A stretch of 64,000 nt of DNA from an uncultured Pelagibacteraceae bacterium (GCA_902622985.1 CACNSH010000003.1:124001-188000); one strand, 5' to 3'. Shown: positions 1 through 9,274, counted from the first letter of the stretch. Made by a program: numbers and translations. Notes: a model not told the origin generated them from the letters alone.

Positions 1-1
1 T

Positions 2-331
2 AAATTAGCACCAGAACACTTGGAATTATTAGTTGATAACCCGGAAGATATTCTTAAAAGAATAAAAAATGCTGGAGCAGTTTTTATGGGCCGTAACACA
101 CCTGAGGCACTTGGAGACTATTTAGCAGGTCCAAGCCATGTACTTCCCACTTCTAGAAGTGCTAAATTTTCTTCTGGACTATCTGTTTTTGATTTTCTCA
201 AAAAAATATCACTTGTTGAATTTTCAAAAGAAGGTATTGAACAAGTTGGAGATAGTGCTATTAAAATCGCAGATAATGAAGGTCTTGACGGGCATTCAAG
301 ATCAATAGAATATAGGCTTACAAAAAAATAA
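2..331 (+). CDS. hisD: Histidinol dehydrogenase, C-terminal part (cut by window start)
   Basis: Last about 109 residues of HisD, the NAD-dependent enzyme that oxidises L-histidinol to L-histidine in two steps at the end of histidine biosynthesis. The fragment opens with KLAPEHLEL, which carries the Glu-His pair that forms the catalytic base in the family. It continues with AGPSHVLPT and ends with EGLDGHSRSI, containing the conserved C-terminal Glu and the His zinc ligand. Only the 5' part is missing, because it lies outside the window; the visible frame is intact to the TAA. It is followed three bases later by infA. The gene is separated from the hisS-hisZ-hisG operon by about 2.7 kb, so histidine genes are dispersed here. 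Confidence 0.95.
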   Translation, partial: KLAPEHLELLVDNPEDILKRIKNAGAVFMGRNTPEALGDYLAGPSHVLPTSRSAKFSSGLSVFDFLKKISLVEFSKEGIEQVGDSAIKIADNEGLDGHSRSIEYRLTKK

Positions 332-334
332 TTT

Positions 335-553
335 ATGTCAAAAGAAGAAATACTAGAGTTCAAGGGTAAGGTTACAGATTTACTTCCCAACGCAATGTTT
401 AAAGTAGAGTTAGAAAATGGCCATGAAGTATTAGCGCATACAGCAGGAAGAATGAGAAAAAATAGAATCAGAGTACTTGCCGGGGATGAGGTTCTTGTTC
501 AGGTTACACCTTACGATCTAACCAAAGGCAGAATAATATTTCGATATAAGTAG
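335..553 (+). CDS. infA: Translation initiation factor IF-1
   Basis: 72-residue single OB-fold protein, the exact usual length of IF-1. It begins [19 protein letters not shown] and ends with the typical [13 protein letters not shown]. The conserved [20 protein letters not shown] stretch holds the basic RNA-contacting residues. IF-1 occupies the ribosomal A site during initiation together with IF-2 and IF-3. The gene sits three bases after hisD and 12 bases before maf, which matches the hisD..infA-maf neighbourhood common in alphaproteobacteria, so the three are probably co-transcribed. Confidence 0.97.
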   Translation: MSKEEILEFKGKVTDLLPNAMFKVELENGHEVLAHTAGRMRKNRIRVLAGDEVLVQVTPYDLTKGRIIFRYK

Positions 554-565
554 TTTGAGATTATT

Positions 566-1132
566 TTGAAGCTAATTCTAGGCAGCGCATCTCCACGAAG
601 ACTTGAGTTATTAGCAAAACTTAACATTAATCCAAGTGAGATAGTTTCCCCAAATATAGATGAGTCCATTAAAAGTAATGAGCTACCTCTTCAATATTGT
701 AAACGTATAGCACATGAGAAACTAAAACATTTTCAAAATAAGTATAAAGACTCAGTAATTTTAACTGCTGATACGATTGCCTATACTGGTAGAAAACTCA
801 TAGATAAAACAGATGACGAAAATATTGCTTATAAAAACTTACTTCGACTATCGGGAAAAAGACATAGAGTCAGCACTTCCATTTGTATAAGAAATCTAGA
901 AAATAGAATATTTAAAAAAACCGTTACGACAGTTGTTAGTTTTAAAGTATTAAGCGGTCAAGATATAGAAGATTATATGAAAACTAATGACTGGCAAGGT
1001 GTTGCAGGGTCATATAAAATTCAAGGGATGGCAGAGTCTTTTATCAAATCCCTAAATGGATCTTACTCAAATGTAGTCGGTTTACCCTTATTTGAAGTCA
1101 AAAATCTCCTTATTTCAGCTGGATATAAATGA
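566..1132 (+). CDS. maf: Maf-family nucleoside triphosphate pyrophosphatase
   Basis: 188-residue Maf/Ham1-fold house-cleaning enzyme that hydrolyses non-canonical or modified nucleoside triphosphates to monophosphates. The N-terminal LILGSASPRRLELL is the Maf signature (SxSPRR), and LTADTIAYTGRK carries the catalytic Asp region. The C-terminal GSYSNVVGLPLFEV is also typical. The start is a TTG giving MKLILGS, which is where the family normally begins; no ATG is available upstream in frame. The gene overlaps the next one by four bases (ATGA), indicating translational coupling. The exact substrate (dTTP/UTP type or YceF type) cannot be told from sequence by eye. Confidence 0.9.
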   Translation: MKLILGSASPRRLELLAKLNINPSEIVSPNIDESIKSNELPLQYCKRIAHEKLKHFQNKYKDSVILTADTIAYTGRKLIDKTDDENIAYKNLLRLSGKRHRVSTSICIRNLENRIFKKTVTTVVSFKVLSGQDIEDYMKTNDWQGVAGSYKIQGMAESFIKSLNGSYSNVVGLPLFEVKNLLISAGYK

Positions 1133-1485
1133 TTGAATTAATTTTTATTTATAATGCAAAAAGTGGAATCGGAAATGCCTTTATAGATTGGGCACATAAA
1201 ATAATATCGCCAAAAACTTATGACTGCAATTTATGCTCAATTACATACAATAATTTAGGTAAAGAAATAAAGTGGAAAGAATTTCTTAACAATATAAATG
1301 CACATAGCCGATTTTACTATATTGATCATCTAAAAGAACTTGATTTTGTTGATGAGAAAACAGAGCTACCATGTGTTTTTATTAATGAGAAGGATGAATT
1401 TAAATTAATAATTAATTCCCATGAGATGAATTCATTTGATAATGTTGACCAATTAATCAGTAGATTAAAGGTTTTTCTGGATTAA
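1129..1485 (+). CDS. Conserved hypothetical small protein, start-overlapped with maf
   Basis: 118 residues, beginning MIELIFIYNAKSGIGNAFIDWAHK and carrying a CNLCSITY motif near residue 34. I do not know a proven function. The pattern (IYNA.SG, a SPxTYxCNLC motif, then KWKEF) resembles small proteins often labelled GTPase in Bacteroidetes annotations, but it has no P-loop or G motifs, so that label is not supported here. No signal peptide or membrane segment is visible. It overlaps maf by four bases, so it is probably translated from the same mRNA. In many alphaproteobacteria this slot after maf holds an RNase E/G gene, which is not seen here. Confidence 0.75.
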   Translation: MIELIFIYNAKSGIGNAFIDWAHKIISPKTYDCNLCSITYNNLGKEIKWKEFLNNINAHSRFYYIDHLKELDFVDEKTELPCVFINEKDEFKLIINSHEMNSFDNVDQLISRLKVFLD

Positions 1486-1554
1486 CTGTATTCAGAATAT
1501 TTTCTTTGCACGAATTAATGTTATAGAATAAAAGACTAGGATCACTAATTAAAT

Positions 1555-1630
1555 GGCTCGATAGCTCAGTTGGTAGAGCAAAGGACTGAAAATCCTTGTG
1601 TCGGTGGTTCAATTCCACCTCGAGCCACCA
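1555..1630 (+). tRNA. tRNA-Phe (GAA)
   Basis: Complete cloverleaf with encoded CCA. The acceptor stem GGCTCGA pairs with TCGAGCC, then discriminator A and CCA at 1628-1630. The D arm has AGCTCAGTTGGTAGAGC, the anticodon GAA lies at 1588-1590, and the T arm has GGTGGTTCAATTCCACC. It lies five bases upstream of tRNA-His on the same strand, so the two are probably one transcript. Confidence 0.97.
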
Positions 1631-1635
1631 CTTAT

Positions 1636-1712
1636 GCAGCTGTAGCTCAGTTGGTTAGAGCGCCTGGTTGTGGTTCAGGAGGTCGGTAGTTCGAATCTAC
1701 CCAGCTGTACCA
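1636..1712 (+). tRNA. tRNA-His (GTG), alpha-type without encoded G-1
   Basis: 77-nt cloverleaf with anticodon GTG in the loop TTGTGGT and a standard T arm (GGTAG TTCGAAT CTACC). The acceptor stem is GCAGCTG pairing with CAGCTGT, so the first pair is a G1:U72 wobble. The discriminator is A73 and CCA is encoded at 1710-1712. Almost all bacterial tRNA-His genes encode an extra G-1 opposite C73. Here the -1 base is T (1635) and position 73 is A. This is the known derived form of a group of alphaproteobacteria that also carry a divergent HisRS, as this window does. The last 16 bases overlap the 3' end of the convergent MFS gene. Confidence 0.95.
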
Positions 1713-2887
1713 GTAATTACTTTTTTTACAGGTAGAGTTAATACAATCAGAAACATAATTATCATCACAAACCCAAAAGCTAAGTAGAGTACACCAAATT
1801 CACCCGTTAAATCATAGCTTCTCGAAATCATGATCAGTGCAATAGGACCAACTGTAAATGATACAATAAATTTAATACCGTAGACTAGGCTTTGATATTT
1901 TTCAGGTGAAAATTTTGCAAGTAATAAATTTTCTGCAGGCAGTATACTTGAATTAAAAGCAACAATTGCAAGACTTATTGCAATTAACCAGTAATTTGAA
2001 AGACTAACAATTAAGAGCAAGAGGAGTCCTTGGCCAACTATTCCAATTGAATAAATCAGCTTTTCAGAATATTTATCTGTTAAAATACCTCCAACATAAT
2101 TCATTAAACCACTTACAATATATATCGCGGCAACTATATAGCCGATATCTGAAGTAGATAAATCAAGACTATCAGTAAGTCTGATATCAATTGCCTTTGG
2201 AAGACTTGTCTGAAGAATTTGATAAACAAAGCTCAAACATGTAATACTTAACAGCATAATAATTGCAATTTTTAGCATCTGATTTTTTTCAGGATTATCT
2301 TTAAACTGCTCTGAAGATATATTCTTTAATGATATTTTTCCTGATTTAAGATGATAGGTTAGACTTAGTCCAACTACTAATGAGATCAATCCTGGCAGCA
2401 TAAAGGCAGCTTGCCAATTAAATTGTTCAATTAATACACCCGCAAAAAAGGCACCTAATCCAATACCTACTCCCCCAAAAATATTATTAAAGCCAAGTGC
2501 TTTACCAGTTTCCTTTGAAGTGTTAACAACCCATGAAATTCCAGCGGGGTGATAGATAGCGCAAAACAATCCAAGCAATGATAAACTGATAAATAAAGAA
2601 ACTTTATTTCCGCTCAAGCCACATAATAATGAACTAGTTCCCAAGCCAATGAACATAATTGCAATCATTCCAGAACGACTCCATCTGTCACTGATCCATC
2701 CAGCAGGAAGGGCTCCCAAACCCACAAGTAAAGATCCTAAAAACCAAAGATTTAGTAATTCATCGTAGCTAAGCTTCCAGTCGTCTTCAATTGCGAGAAC
2801 TATAACAAAATAGAATGCAGCAAACATATGCATTAGTAAGTGACCTAAGGCGGCATACGTGACTGTTAATTTGCTATCATTTCCCAT
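1697..2887 (-). CDS. MFS transporter of unknown substrate
   Basis: 396-residue major facilitator protein with about 12 hydrophobic segments. The classic motif between TM2 and TM3 is present as PAGWISDRWSRSG (about residues 61-73), and a halfway GILTDKYSEK echo follows TM8. This is a proton- or solute-coupled inner-membrane transporter fold; the substrate cannot be read from the sequence. The gene is read leftwards. Its stop codon lies inside the tRNA-His gene, so the last five residues are encoded by the antisense of the tRNA 3' end. It is divergent from the hisS operon across a 219-base spacer that contains the histidine leader region. Confidence 0.85.
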   Translation of the reverse strand: MGNDSKLTVTYAALGHLLMHMFAAFYFVIVLAIEDDWKLSYDELLNLWFLGSLLVGLGALPAGWISDRWSRSGMIAIMFIGLGTSSLLCGLSGNKVSLFISLSLLGLFCAIYHPAGISWVVNTSKETGKALGFNNIFGGVGIGLGAFFAGVLIEQFNWQAAFMLPGLISLVVGLSLTYHLKSGKISLKNISSEQFKDNPEKNQMLKIAIIMLLSITCLSFVYQILQTSLPKAIDIRLTDSLDLSTSDIGYIVAAIYIVSGLMNYVGGILTDKYSEKLIYSIGIVGQGLLLLLIVSLSNYWLIAISLAIVAFNSSILPAENLLLAKFSPEKYQSLVYGIKFIVSFTVGPIALIMISRSYDLTGEFGVLYLAFGFVMIIMFLIVLTLPVKKVITGTAG

Positions 2888-2971
2888 AACTACTTTCGAT
2901 AAAAATAGTGCAATTATTATAAACTTTAAGAAAAATTTAAAATTATTTGACTTTTATTAATAAATAAGGCA

Positions 2972-3058
2972 TTTCAGCTTCATGTTTATATTTAAACATC
3001 ATCACTATCATATCTAAGTTCGCTGAAAAAAACAATCAGCGGGCAATAACCCCTTTTT
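2972..3058 (+). promoter_or_regulatory. Candidate his attenuator RNA with alternative hairpins
   Basis: Mutually exclusive pairings surround the leader ORF. Segment 1, TTTCAGC (2972-2978), is perfectly complementary to segment 2, GCTGAAA (3022-3028). Segment 2 as CGCTGA (3021-3026) is also perfectly complementary to segment 3, TCAGCG (3036-3041), with a nine-base loop. Immediately after comes GGG (3041-3043), a six-base loop, CCC (3050-3052) and five T (3054-3058), a weak terminator-like element. The logic fits attenuation. A ribosome at the leader stop would cover segment 2, whereas stalling at the His codons would leave 2:3 free to form and disturb the GGG/CCC element. The terminator stem is only three pairs, so control could instead act on the hisS ribosome-binding site. 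Confidence 0.5.
2982..3017 (+). CDS. Histidine-rich leader peptide (candidate attenuator peptide)
   Basis: An 11-codon ORF starting with ATG encodes MFIFKHHHYHI and stops at TAA. Four of its eleven codons are histidine (CAT CAT CAC, TAT, CAT). An AAGG at 2966-2969 lies 12 bases upstream as a possible ribosome-binding site. It ends 89 bases before hisS, the first gene of hisS-hisZ-hisG. The run FKHHH is reminiscent of the classic his operon leader peptide of enterobacteria. The inference is that ribosome stalling at these codons under histidine (charged tRNA-His) shortage sets the fold of the downstream leader RNA. Low-complexity CAT repeats can arise by chance in AT-rich DNA, so this is a candidate. 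Confidence 0.6.
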   Translation: MFIFKHHHYHI

Positions 3059-3106
3059 ATATTAAATAAACACACTTTGTAGTATCTTACTTACAGTGGG
3101 AGTAAA

Positions 3107-4495
3107 ATGAGTAAAATTAAAAATAATCCAAAGGCAATTTTGCCGAAGGGTTTTAAAGACAGTGACATTGAAATTTTAAATCTTAGAAAAAAAGTTTCTA
3201 AGATAATAGAGAAGGAATGTCTAAAGTATGGATTTATTGAATTAGATACATCCACAATTGAATATACTGAGAGTATTGGCAAGTTTCTTCCTGATGTAGA
3301 CAGGCCTAGTGGAGGTGTATTTTCATTTCAAGACGATGATGAGAAATGGCTATCACTGAGATATGACTTAACGGCCCCCTTAGCAAGATACGTAGCTCAA
3401 AATTATCAAGACCTCGTTAAGCCATTTAAACGTTATCAATCAGGACTAGTTTGGAGAAATGAAAAACCAGGACCAGGTAGATACAGAGAATTTTTTCAGT
3501 TTGATGCTGACGTGGTGGGAGTTGATTCAACACTAATTGATGCAGAGCTGTGTGTAATGGTATGTGATATTTTAATTGACCTTGGCCTAAATACTTCACA
3601 ATTTGAAATAAAATTTTCAAATAGGGAAATTTGGACAGAACTTTTTTCGAACTTAGATGTTAAAGGGGACGATTTGCCAAAAATTCTTAGAGCAGTAGAT
3701 AAAAAAGATCGATTAGGTATAGAGGGCGTTAATGAGTTGCTTCAAAAAGGAAGAAAAGATGTATCTGGTGACTTTATGGAGGGCGTGGGCTTAAGCGAGA
3801 CAGATGCTGATAAAATTATTTCTTTTATAACCAATTCAAACCAATCAAACGCCCAGATGGAAGAATTCAACTCCTATATAAAAAATTTCCCAGATTATCC
3901 AATTCGTTTTGACTCATCAGTTGTTCGCGGCCTCGACTATTACACTGGAATGATTTTTGAAGCAGAGCTTCTTGTTGATATTAAAAATGAGAAAGGTGAA
4001 AAAATTGTATTTGGATCAGTTGCTGGCGGTGGAAGATATGACAGACTTATTTCAAGATTTGGGAAAGAGGATGTTCCTGCTACTGGTATATCTATAGGTG
4101 TTGATAGATTAATTGTAGCGTTAAATCAATTAGACCTTTTAGATAATAAGAAAAATCCATTAGTGGTAATTGCAAATTTAGATAATCAAAATATGCCGGA
4201 TTATATTTCAATGGCTAAAGAAATTAGAAATGAAGGTATTTCATGTGAAATATCATTTGGATCTAAAAACCTTGGAAAGCAATTAAAGTATTGCGATCGT
4301 AAAGGTGCAGATATTGTGATCATTGCTGGTGATGAAGAGTTAAAAAAGGGTGAAATATCAATTAAGGATTTAAATAAAGGTAAAGAGGTTTCAAAAGATA
4401 TTGTCGATAGAGACAAGTGGAGAGAGGCAAAAGCTGGACAACAAACAATTAATCGCTCTGACTTGATGACAGCATTAAATGAAATTTTGAATTAA
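3107..4495 (+). CDS. hisS: Histidyl-tRNA synthetase, alphaproteobacterial type
   Basis: 462-residue class II synthetase that charges tRNA-His. Motif 2 region is RNEKPGPGRYREFFQFDAD (about 117-135), and the HisRS signature RGLDYYTG lies at about 274-281. A C-terminal anticodon-binding domain begins near residue 345. The stretch RPSGGVFSFQDDDEKWLSLRYDLTAPLARYVA is characteristic of the divergent HisRS lineage of certain alphaproteobacteria rather than the common bacterial form. This pairs well with the G-1-less tRNA-His found 1.4 kb upstream. The start ATG has a GGGAG Shine-Dalgarno (3098-3102). It is the first structural gene of hisS-hisZ-hisG; hisZ starts six bases after its stop. Confidence 0.96.
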   Translation: MSKIKNNPKAILPKGFKDSDIEILNLRKKVSKIIEKECLKYGFIELDTSTIEYTESIGKFLPDVDRPSGGVFSFQDDDEKWLSLRYDLTAPLARYVAQNYQDLVKPFKRYQSGLVWRNEKPGPGRYREFFQFDADVVGVDSTLIDAELCVMVCDILIDLGLNTSQFEIKFSNREIWTELFSNLDVKGDDLPKILRAVDKKDRLGIEGVNELLQKGRKDVSGDFMEGVGLSETDADKIISFITNSNQSNAQMEEFNSYIKNFPDYPIRFDSSVVRGLDYYTGMIFEAELLVDIKNEKGEKIVFGSVAGGGRYDRLISRFGKEDVPATGISIGVDRLIVALNQLDLLDNKKNPLVVIANLDNQNMPDYISMAKEIRNEGISCEISFGSKNLGKQLKYCDRKGADIVIIAGDEELKKGEISIKDLNKGKEVSKDIVDRDKWREAKAGQQTINRSDLMTALNEILN

Positions 4496-4501
4496 AATAA
4501 A

Positions 4502-5629
4502 ATGTCACTTCAAGAATTAAATATCAATTTAAAGAATTATTTTATTAAGTCTGGATTTAATTATATTGAACTTCCATTGCTGTTTGATGCGGATATATTT
4601 TTTGAAACTTCAGGTGAAGAAATTAGAAGAAAGATGTATTCGTTTACTGATACTTCAGGAAAAGAAAAATGTTTGAGACCAGATATGACTGTACCAACAT
4701 GTCAAAATTTTATTGCAAGTAATAATAAATCCAGTGAGTCAAAGTTATGTTACAGCGGTCCTGTATTCAGATCATCCAATGAGTTATCAAATAATTCTAT
4801 TGAATTAAATCAGTCTGGTATTGAGATCATTTTTTCTGAAAAAAATTTAAATAATATACATGAGATGGATGCGTACATTTTAAAGACAGCTGAAGATACA
4901 ATGTGTCGATTAAATATTGATAACTATAAAATTAAAATTGGTAGCATTAAATTATTTAATCAGTTTATCAACAAATTAGAGCTGCCAATTAGATGGAAAC
5001 AGAGATTAGTAAGACATTTTTTTAGAAGAAAATATTTCGGGAGTTTACTTGATAGATTAGGTGAAGGTGTAGGGTATGATAATGAAAAAAAGCATAGCAT
5101 GCTTCAAGAGAAATTTAATATAGATGACGTATCTGACAAAGGCTTGACAGATTTTATTAATAAACAAAATGCTCGAGGTTTAGGTGCTCGAACTGTTGAG
5201 GAAATTGTTGATCGATTTCAATTAAAAAGTCTTAATGTAATAAGTCAGAAAGATGGAAAAGAAGTTGTTGATTTAATAAATAATTTTTTAAGATTAAGTT
5301 GTAACCTTTCGGAATTTCCATCACTACTTCGCGAATTTACTAAATCAAATAATGTTTCTTCATTTGAGAGTGAAGTAGAGGAAATGGAGAATTTTGTGAA
5401 TGCTGTATCAGAAAAAAGAAACATAGAAAAATATTATTTTGATAATGACTTTGGTCATTCAATTGAATTCTATGATGGCATGATGTTTGAAATTTATAAT
5501 CCTGATAATCAAAGTGAATTAATTAGTGGAGGGCGGTACGATAAATTGCTTATTGATTTAGGCTCTAAATCGAACTTATCAGCAGTTGGATTTGCAACTA
5601 ATAATAACAATATAATTGAGCTGATTTAG
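4502..5629 (+). CDS. hisZ: ATP phosphoribosyltransferase regulatory subunit HisZ
   Basis: 375-residue catalytically inactive paralogue of HisRS that forms a hetero-octamer with short-form HisG and gives it histidine feedback control. It keeps the class II fold markers KCLRPDMTVPTCQNF (near residue 56) and ISGGRYDKL (near 341) but lacks the HisRS C-terminal anticodon domain. Motif 2 is degenerate (YSGPVFRSSNELSNNSIELNQSGIE). It lies between hisS and hisG, with two bases to hisG, consistent with the next gene being the short HisG that requires it. Confidence 0.92.
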   Translation: MSLQELNINLKNYFIKSGFNYIELPLLFDADIFFETSGEEIRRKMYSFTDTSGKEKCLRPDMTVPTCQNFIASNNKSSESKLCYSGPVFRSSNELSNNSIELNQSGIEIIFSEKNLNNIHEMDAYILKTAEDTMCRLNIDNYKIKIGSIKLFNQFINKLELPIRWKQRLVRHFFRRKYFGSLLDRLGEGVGYDNEKKHSMLQEKFNIDDVSDKGLTDFINKQNARGLGARTVEEIVDRFQLKSLNVISQKDGKEVVDLINNFLRLSCNLSEFPSLLREFTKSNNVSSFESEVEEMENFVNAVSEKRNIEKYYFDNDFGHSIEFYDGMMFEIYNPDNQSELISGGRYDKLLIDLGSKSNLSAVGFATNNNNIIELI

Positions 5630-5631
5630 GA

Positions 5632-6333
5632 ATGAATATACAAAATACACTTCGGATTGCATTACCAAGTAAAGGTAGATTGAGAACTGACATGGAGTCT
5701 TTGTTTGAAGAAAAAAAAATAATTTTTAGTAATCTTGAAAATGATAGAGAGTATATTGCAGCAATAGAGGGTCTTGATAATGCAATTGTTTATTTCTTGA
5801 GTGCTAAAGAAATTACAAATCGACTTGATGAAGGATCCATTCATGTTGGTTTAACTGGTGATGATTTAGTACAAGAAAAAATAACTAATTATAACCAGAA
5901 GATAACAAAAAAACTTAAGTTAAATTTTGGTAAAGCAAATTTAGTTGTTGCTATACCAGAAATATGGATTGACGTAATGACAATGGCTGACTTAGAAGAA
6001 ATCTGTCATTTGCACAGAACTAAATTCTCTAAAAGACTTAGAGTTGCAACAAAGTATAAGAATTTGACAAATGAATATTTTTCAAATTGTGGGGTTGTTG
6101 ATTATAGGACTGTAGAAAGTGATGGATCAACCGAGAGTGCTCCATTCAATGGCTTTGCAGAAATAATTACTGACATCACATCATCAGGTGAAACATTAAG
6201 AGCTAATAATCTAAGAGTGCTTGATGATGGACTTATACTAGAGTCGTCTGCAAACATTTTTACTTCAAATGTAGCTGAGTGGGATACAAATTTAGAAAAT
6301 ACACTCAATTCTTTTATAGATAGAATTTCATAA
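5632..6333 (+). CDS. hisG: ATP phosphoribosyltransferase, short form
   Basis: 233-residue catalytic subunit for the first committed step of histidine synthesis: ATP + PRPP to N1-(5-phosphoribosyl)-ATP. The N-terminal LRIALPSKGRL and the PRPP-binding region DGSTESAPFNGFAEIITDIT followed by SSGETLRANN are diagnostic. It lacks the C-terminal regulatory ACT-like domain of long HisG, which explains the need for HisZ encoded directly upstream. The gene closes the operon; its stop codon overlaps the first A of a strong terminator. Confidence 0.96.
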   Translation: MNIQNTLRIALPSKGRLRTDMESLFEEKKIIFSNLENDREYIAAIEGLDNAIVYFLSAKEITNRLDEGSIHVGLTGDDLVQEKITNYNQKITKKLKLNFGKANLVVAIPEIWIDVMTMADLEEICHLHRTKFSKRLRVATKYKNLTNEYFSNCGVVDYRTVESDGSTESAPFNGFAEIITDITSSGETLRANNLRVLDDGLILESSANIFTSNVAEWDTNLENTLNSFIDRIS

Positions 6334-6360
6334 AAAAACCCGGCTGGGCCGGGTTTTTTT
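6332..6360. terminator. Bidirectional Rho-independent terminator between hisG and groEL
   Basis: Perfect hairpin: seven A, CCCGGC, loop TGG, GCCGGG, seven T. It works as an intrinsic terminator on both strands because the A and T tracts flank the GC stem. It serves hisG (rightward) and groEL (leftward), which converge here with only 50 bases between their stops. It is the only strong intrinsic terminator I found in the window. Confidence 0.95.
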
Positions 6361-6383
6361 AGATTAGCTTTAATGAGCTCAAC

Positions 6384-8048
<1,665 letters not shown>

Positions 8049-8055
8049 TTAATAT

Positions 8056-8370
8056 TTATTTTTTCTTTTTTGATTTAGATTTTGTATCTATAACGCCCAT
8101 GATGTCTGACTCTTTCATAATACAGAGTTCTTCACCATCAACCTTTACTTCTGTTCCAGACCACTTACCAAAAAGAACGATATCGCCAATCTTTAGATCA
8201 AGCGGTGTTACTTTACCATCTTCACTTTTAGTTCCATTTCCGACGGCTACAATTTGGCCTTCTTGAGGTTTTTCCTGAGCAGTGTCTGGTATGATAATAC
8301 CGCCTGCTGTTTTCTCTTCAGTATCCAGTCTTCTAACGAGTACACGATCGTGTAAAGGTCTAAAATTCAT
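8056..8370 (-). CDS. groES: Co-chaperonin GroES (10 kDa) with a lysine-rich tail
   Basis: 104-residue lid of the GroEL chamber. It shows [13 protein letters not shown] at the N terminus, the mobile loop [18 protein letters not shown] and the closing [14 protein letters not shown]. Most GroES proteins end about there (95-97 residues); this one adds about eight residues, KSKSKKKK, an unusual basic extension. It is the first gene of the groESL operon and is preceded by a good sigma-70-like promoter. I see no CIRCE inverted repeat upstream, so HrcA control is not apparent. Confidence 0.97.
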   Translation of the reverse strand: MNFRPLHDRVLVRRLDTEEKTAGGIIIPDTAQEKPQEGQIVAVGNGTKSEDGKVTPLDLKIGDIVLFGKWSGTEVKVDGEELCIMKESDIMGVIDTKSKSKKKK

Positions 8371-8415
8371 GTCTTAATCTCCTAAATATGTTTGCACAAA
8401 GCTTAATTACCTAGG

Positions 8416-8444
8416 CATATAGTGATCTAGGGCAAGTGTGTCAA
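8416..8444 (-). promoter_or_regulatory. groESL promoter
   Basis: Read on the minus strand: a perfect -35 TTGACA (8444-8439), a 17-base spacer, and TATATG (8421-8416) as -10, about 45 bases upstream of the groES start. The context CCCCTTGACA..CACTATAT also partly resembles alphaproteobacterial sigma-32 promoters (CTTG and CTATAT), but that spacing is long, so heat-shock control by sigma-32 is only a possibility. Confidence 0.6.
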
Positions 8445-8506
8445 GGGGTGGAAAAAATTTCGATTTTATTGGAATTAGTAAAAAAACAAGTATTTTCAAT
8501 AATTTG

Positions 8507-9274
8507 CTATTGTTCTGACTCACCGCCATCAATTACGATGTTTTGACCAGTCATAAAAGATCCAGCTTCAGAAGCCAAATATACTGCAGCGCCTGCAATT
8601 TCGTCAGGCATTCCTATCCTTTTTAAAGCAGCTTTGGCAGTCATAGATTTTAAAATACTCTCGTTCTCCCATAAAGCTCTGGCAAAATCAGTTTTTATTA
8701 AACCAGGTGAGATACAATTTGCACGAATATTATCTCTTCCATATTCCACTGATATATTTCTTGCCAACTGGGAGTCCGCAGCTTTTGATATAGCATAAGC
8801 ACCCAACATGCTGTTGCCGCGCAAACCTGCGATCGAGGAAATAATTATAATTGAACCATTTTTCATTTTGATCATATCTGGGAGCACCTCATTACAGAGC
8901 CAAAAATTACTTTGCACGTTTGACTTCATTATTTTTTCAAACGCCTCGTCAGGTATATTATTTGATGGTCCAAAATATGGATTGATTGCAGCATTACATA
9001 CAAGAGTGGAAATATTGCCACAGAAGTCTAACGATTTTTTGTAAAGATTTTTTAATTGCTCTTTGTCCGAAATATTACATGAAATTGCCGTTGCATGTCC
9101 CTCTCCAAATGTATCATTTATCTCTTTAGCGACTGCTTCACATGCATCAAGCTTTCGACTTGTGATAATGACTTTTGCACCATGCTCTGCCATTCTGTAG
9201 GCTATAGCTTTGCCTATTCCTCTAGAAGATCCAGTGATTATAGCATTTTTATCTTTTAAGTTAAAAAGTGTCAT
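8507..9274 (-). CDS. SDR-family oxidoreductase (FabG-like)
   Basis: 255-residue classical short-chain dehydrogenase. It has a Rossmann TGSSRGIG (14-21), CNAA (93-96), catalytic SSIAG (Ser 146/147) and YAISK (160-164), and the C-terminal MTGQNIVIDGGE. These show an NAD(P)H-dependent alcohol/ketone oxidoreductase with the full catalytic tetrad. The substrate is not evident; it may be a 3-ketoacyl or 3-hydroxyacyl thioester given the many acyl-CoA dehydrogenases in the window. It lies downstream of groESL after 136 bases on the other side of the groES promoter and is divergent from the HAD gene. Confidence 0.88.
   Translation of the reverse strand: MTLFNLKDKNAIITGSSRGIGKAIAYRMAEHGAKVIITSRKLDACEAVAKEINDTFGEGHATAISCNISDKEQLKNLYKKSLDFCGNISTLVCNAAINPYFGPSNNIPDEAFEKIMKSNVQSNFWLCNEVLPDMIKMKNGSIIIISSIAGLRGNSMLGAYAISKAADSQLARNISVEYGRDNIRANCISPGLIKTDFARALWENESILKSMTAKAALKRIGMPDEIAGAAVYLASEAGSFMTGQNIVIDGGESEQ

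Noticed and set aside
2941-2981. TTGACT at 2947-2952 as -35 of the hisS operon
   Set aside because: No acceptable -10 lies 16-18 bases downstream. A TATAAA at 2918-2923 is a weak alternative, so the promoter is left uncalled.
8371-8506. CIRCE element upstream of groES
   Set aside because: No TTAGCACTC-N9-GAGTGCTAA-like inverted repeat is present in the spacer.
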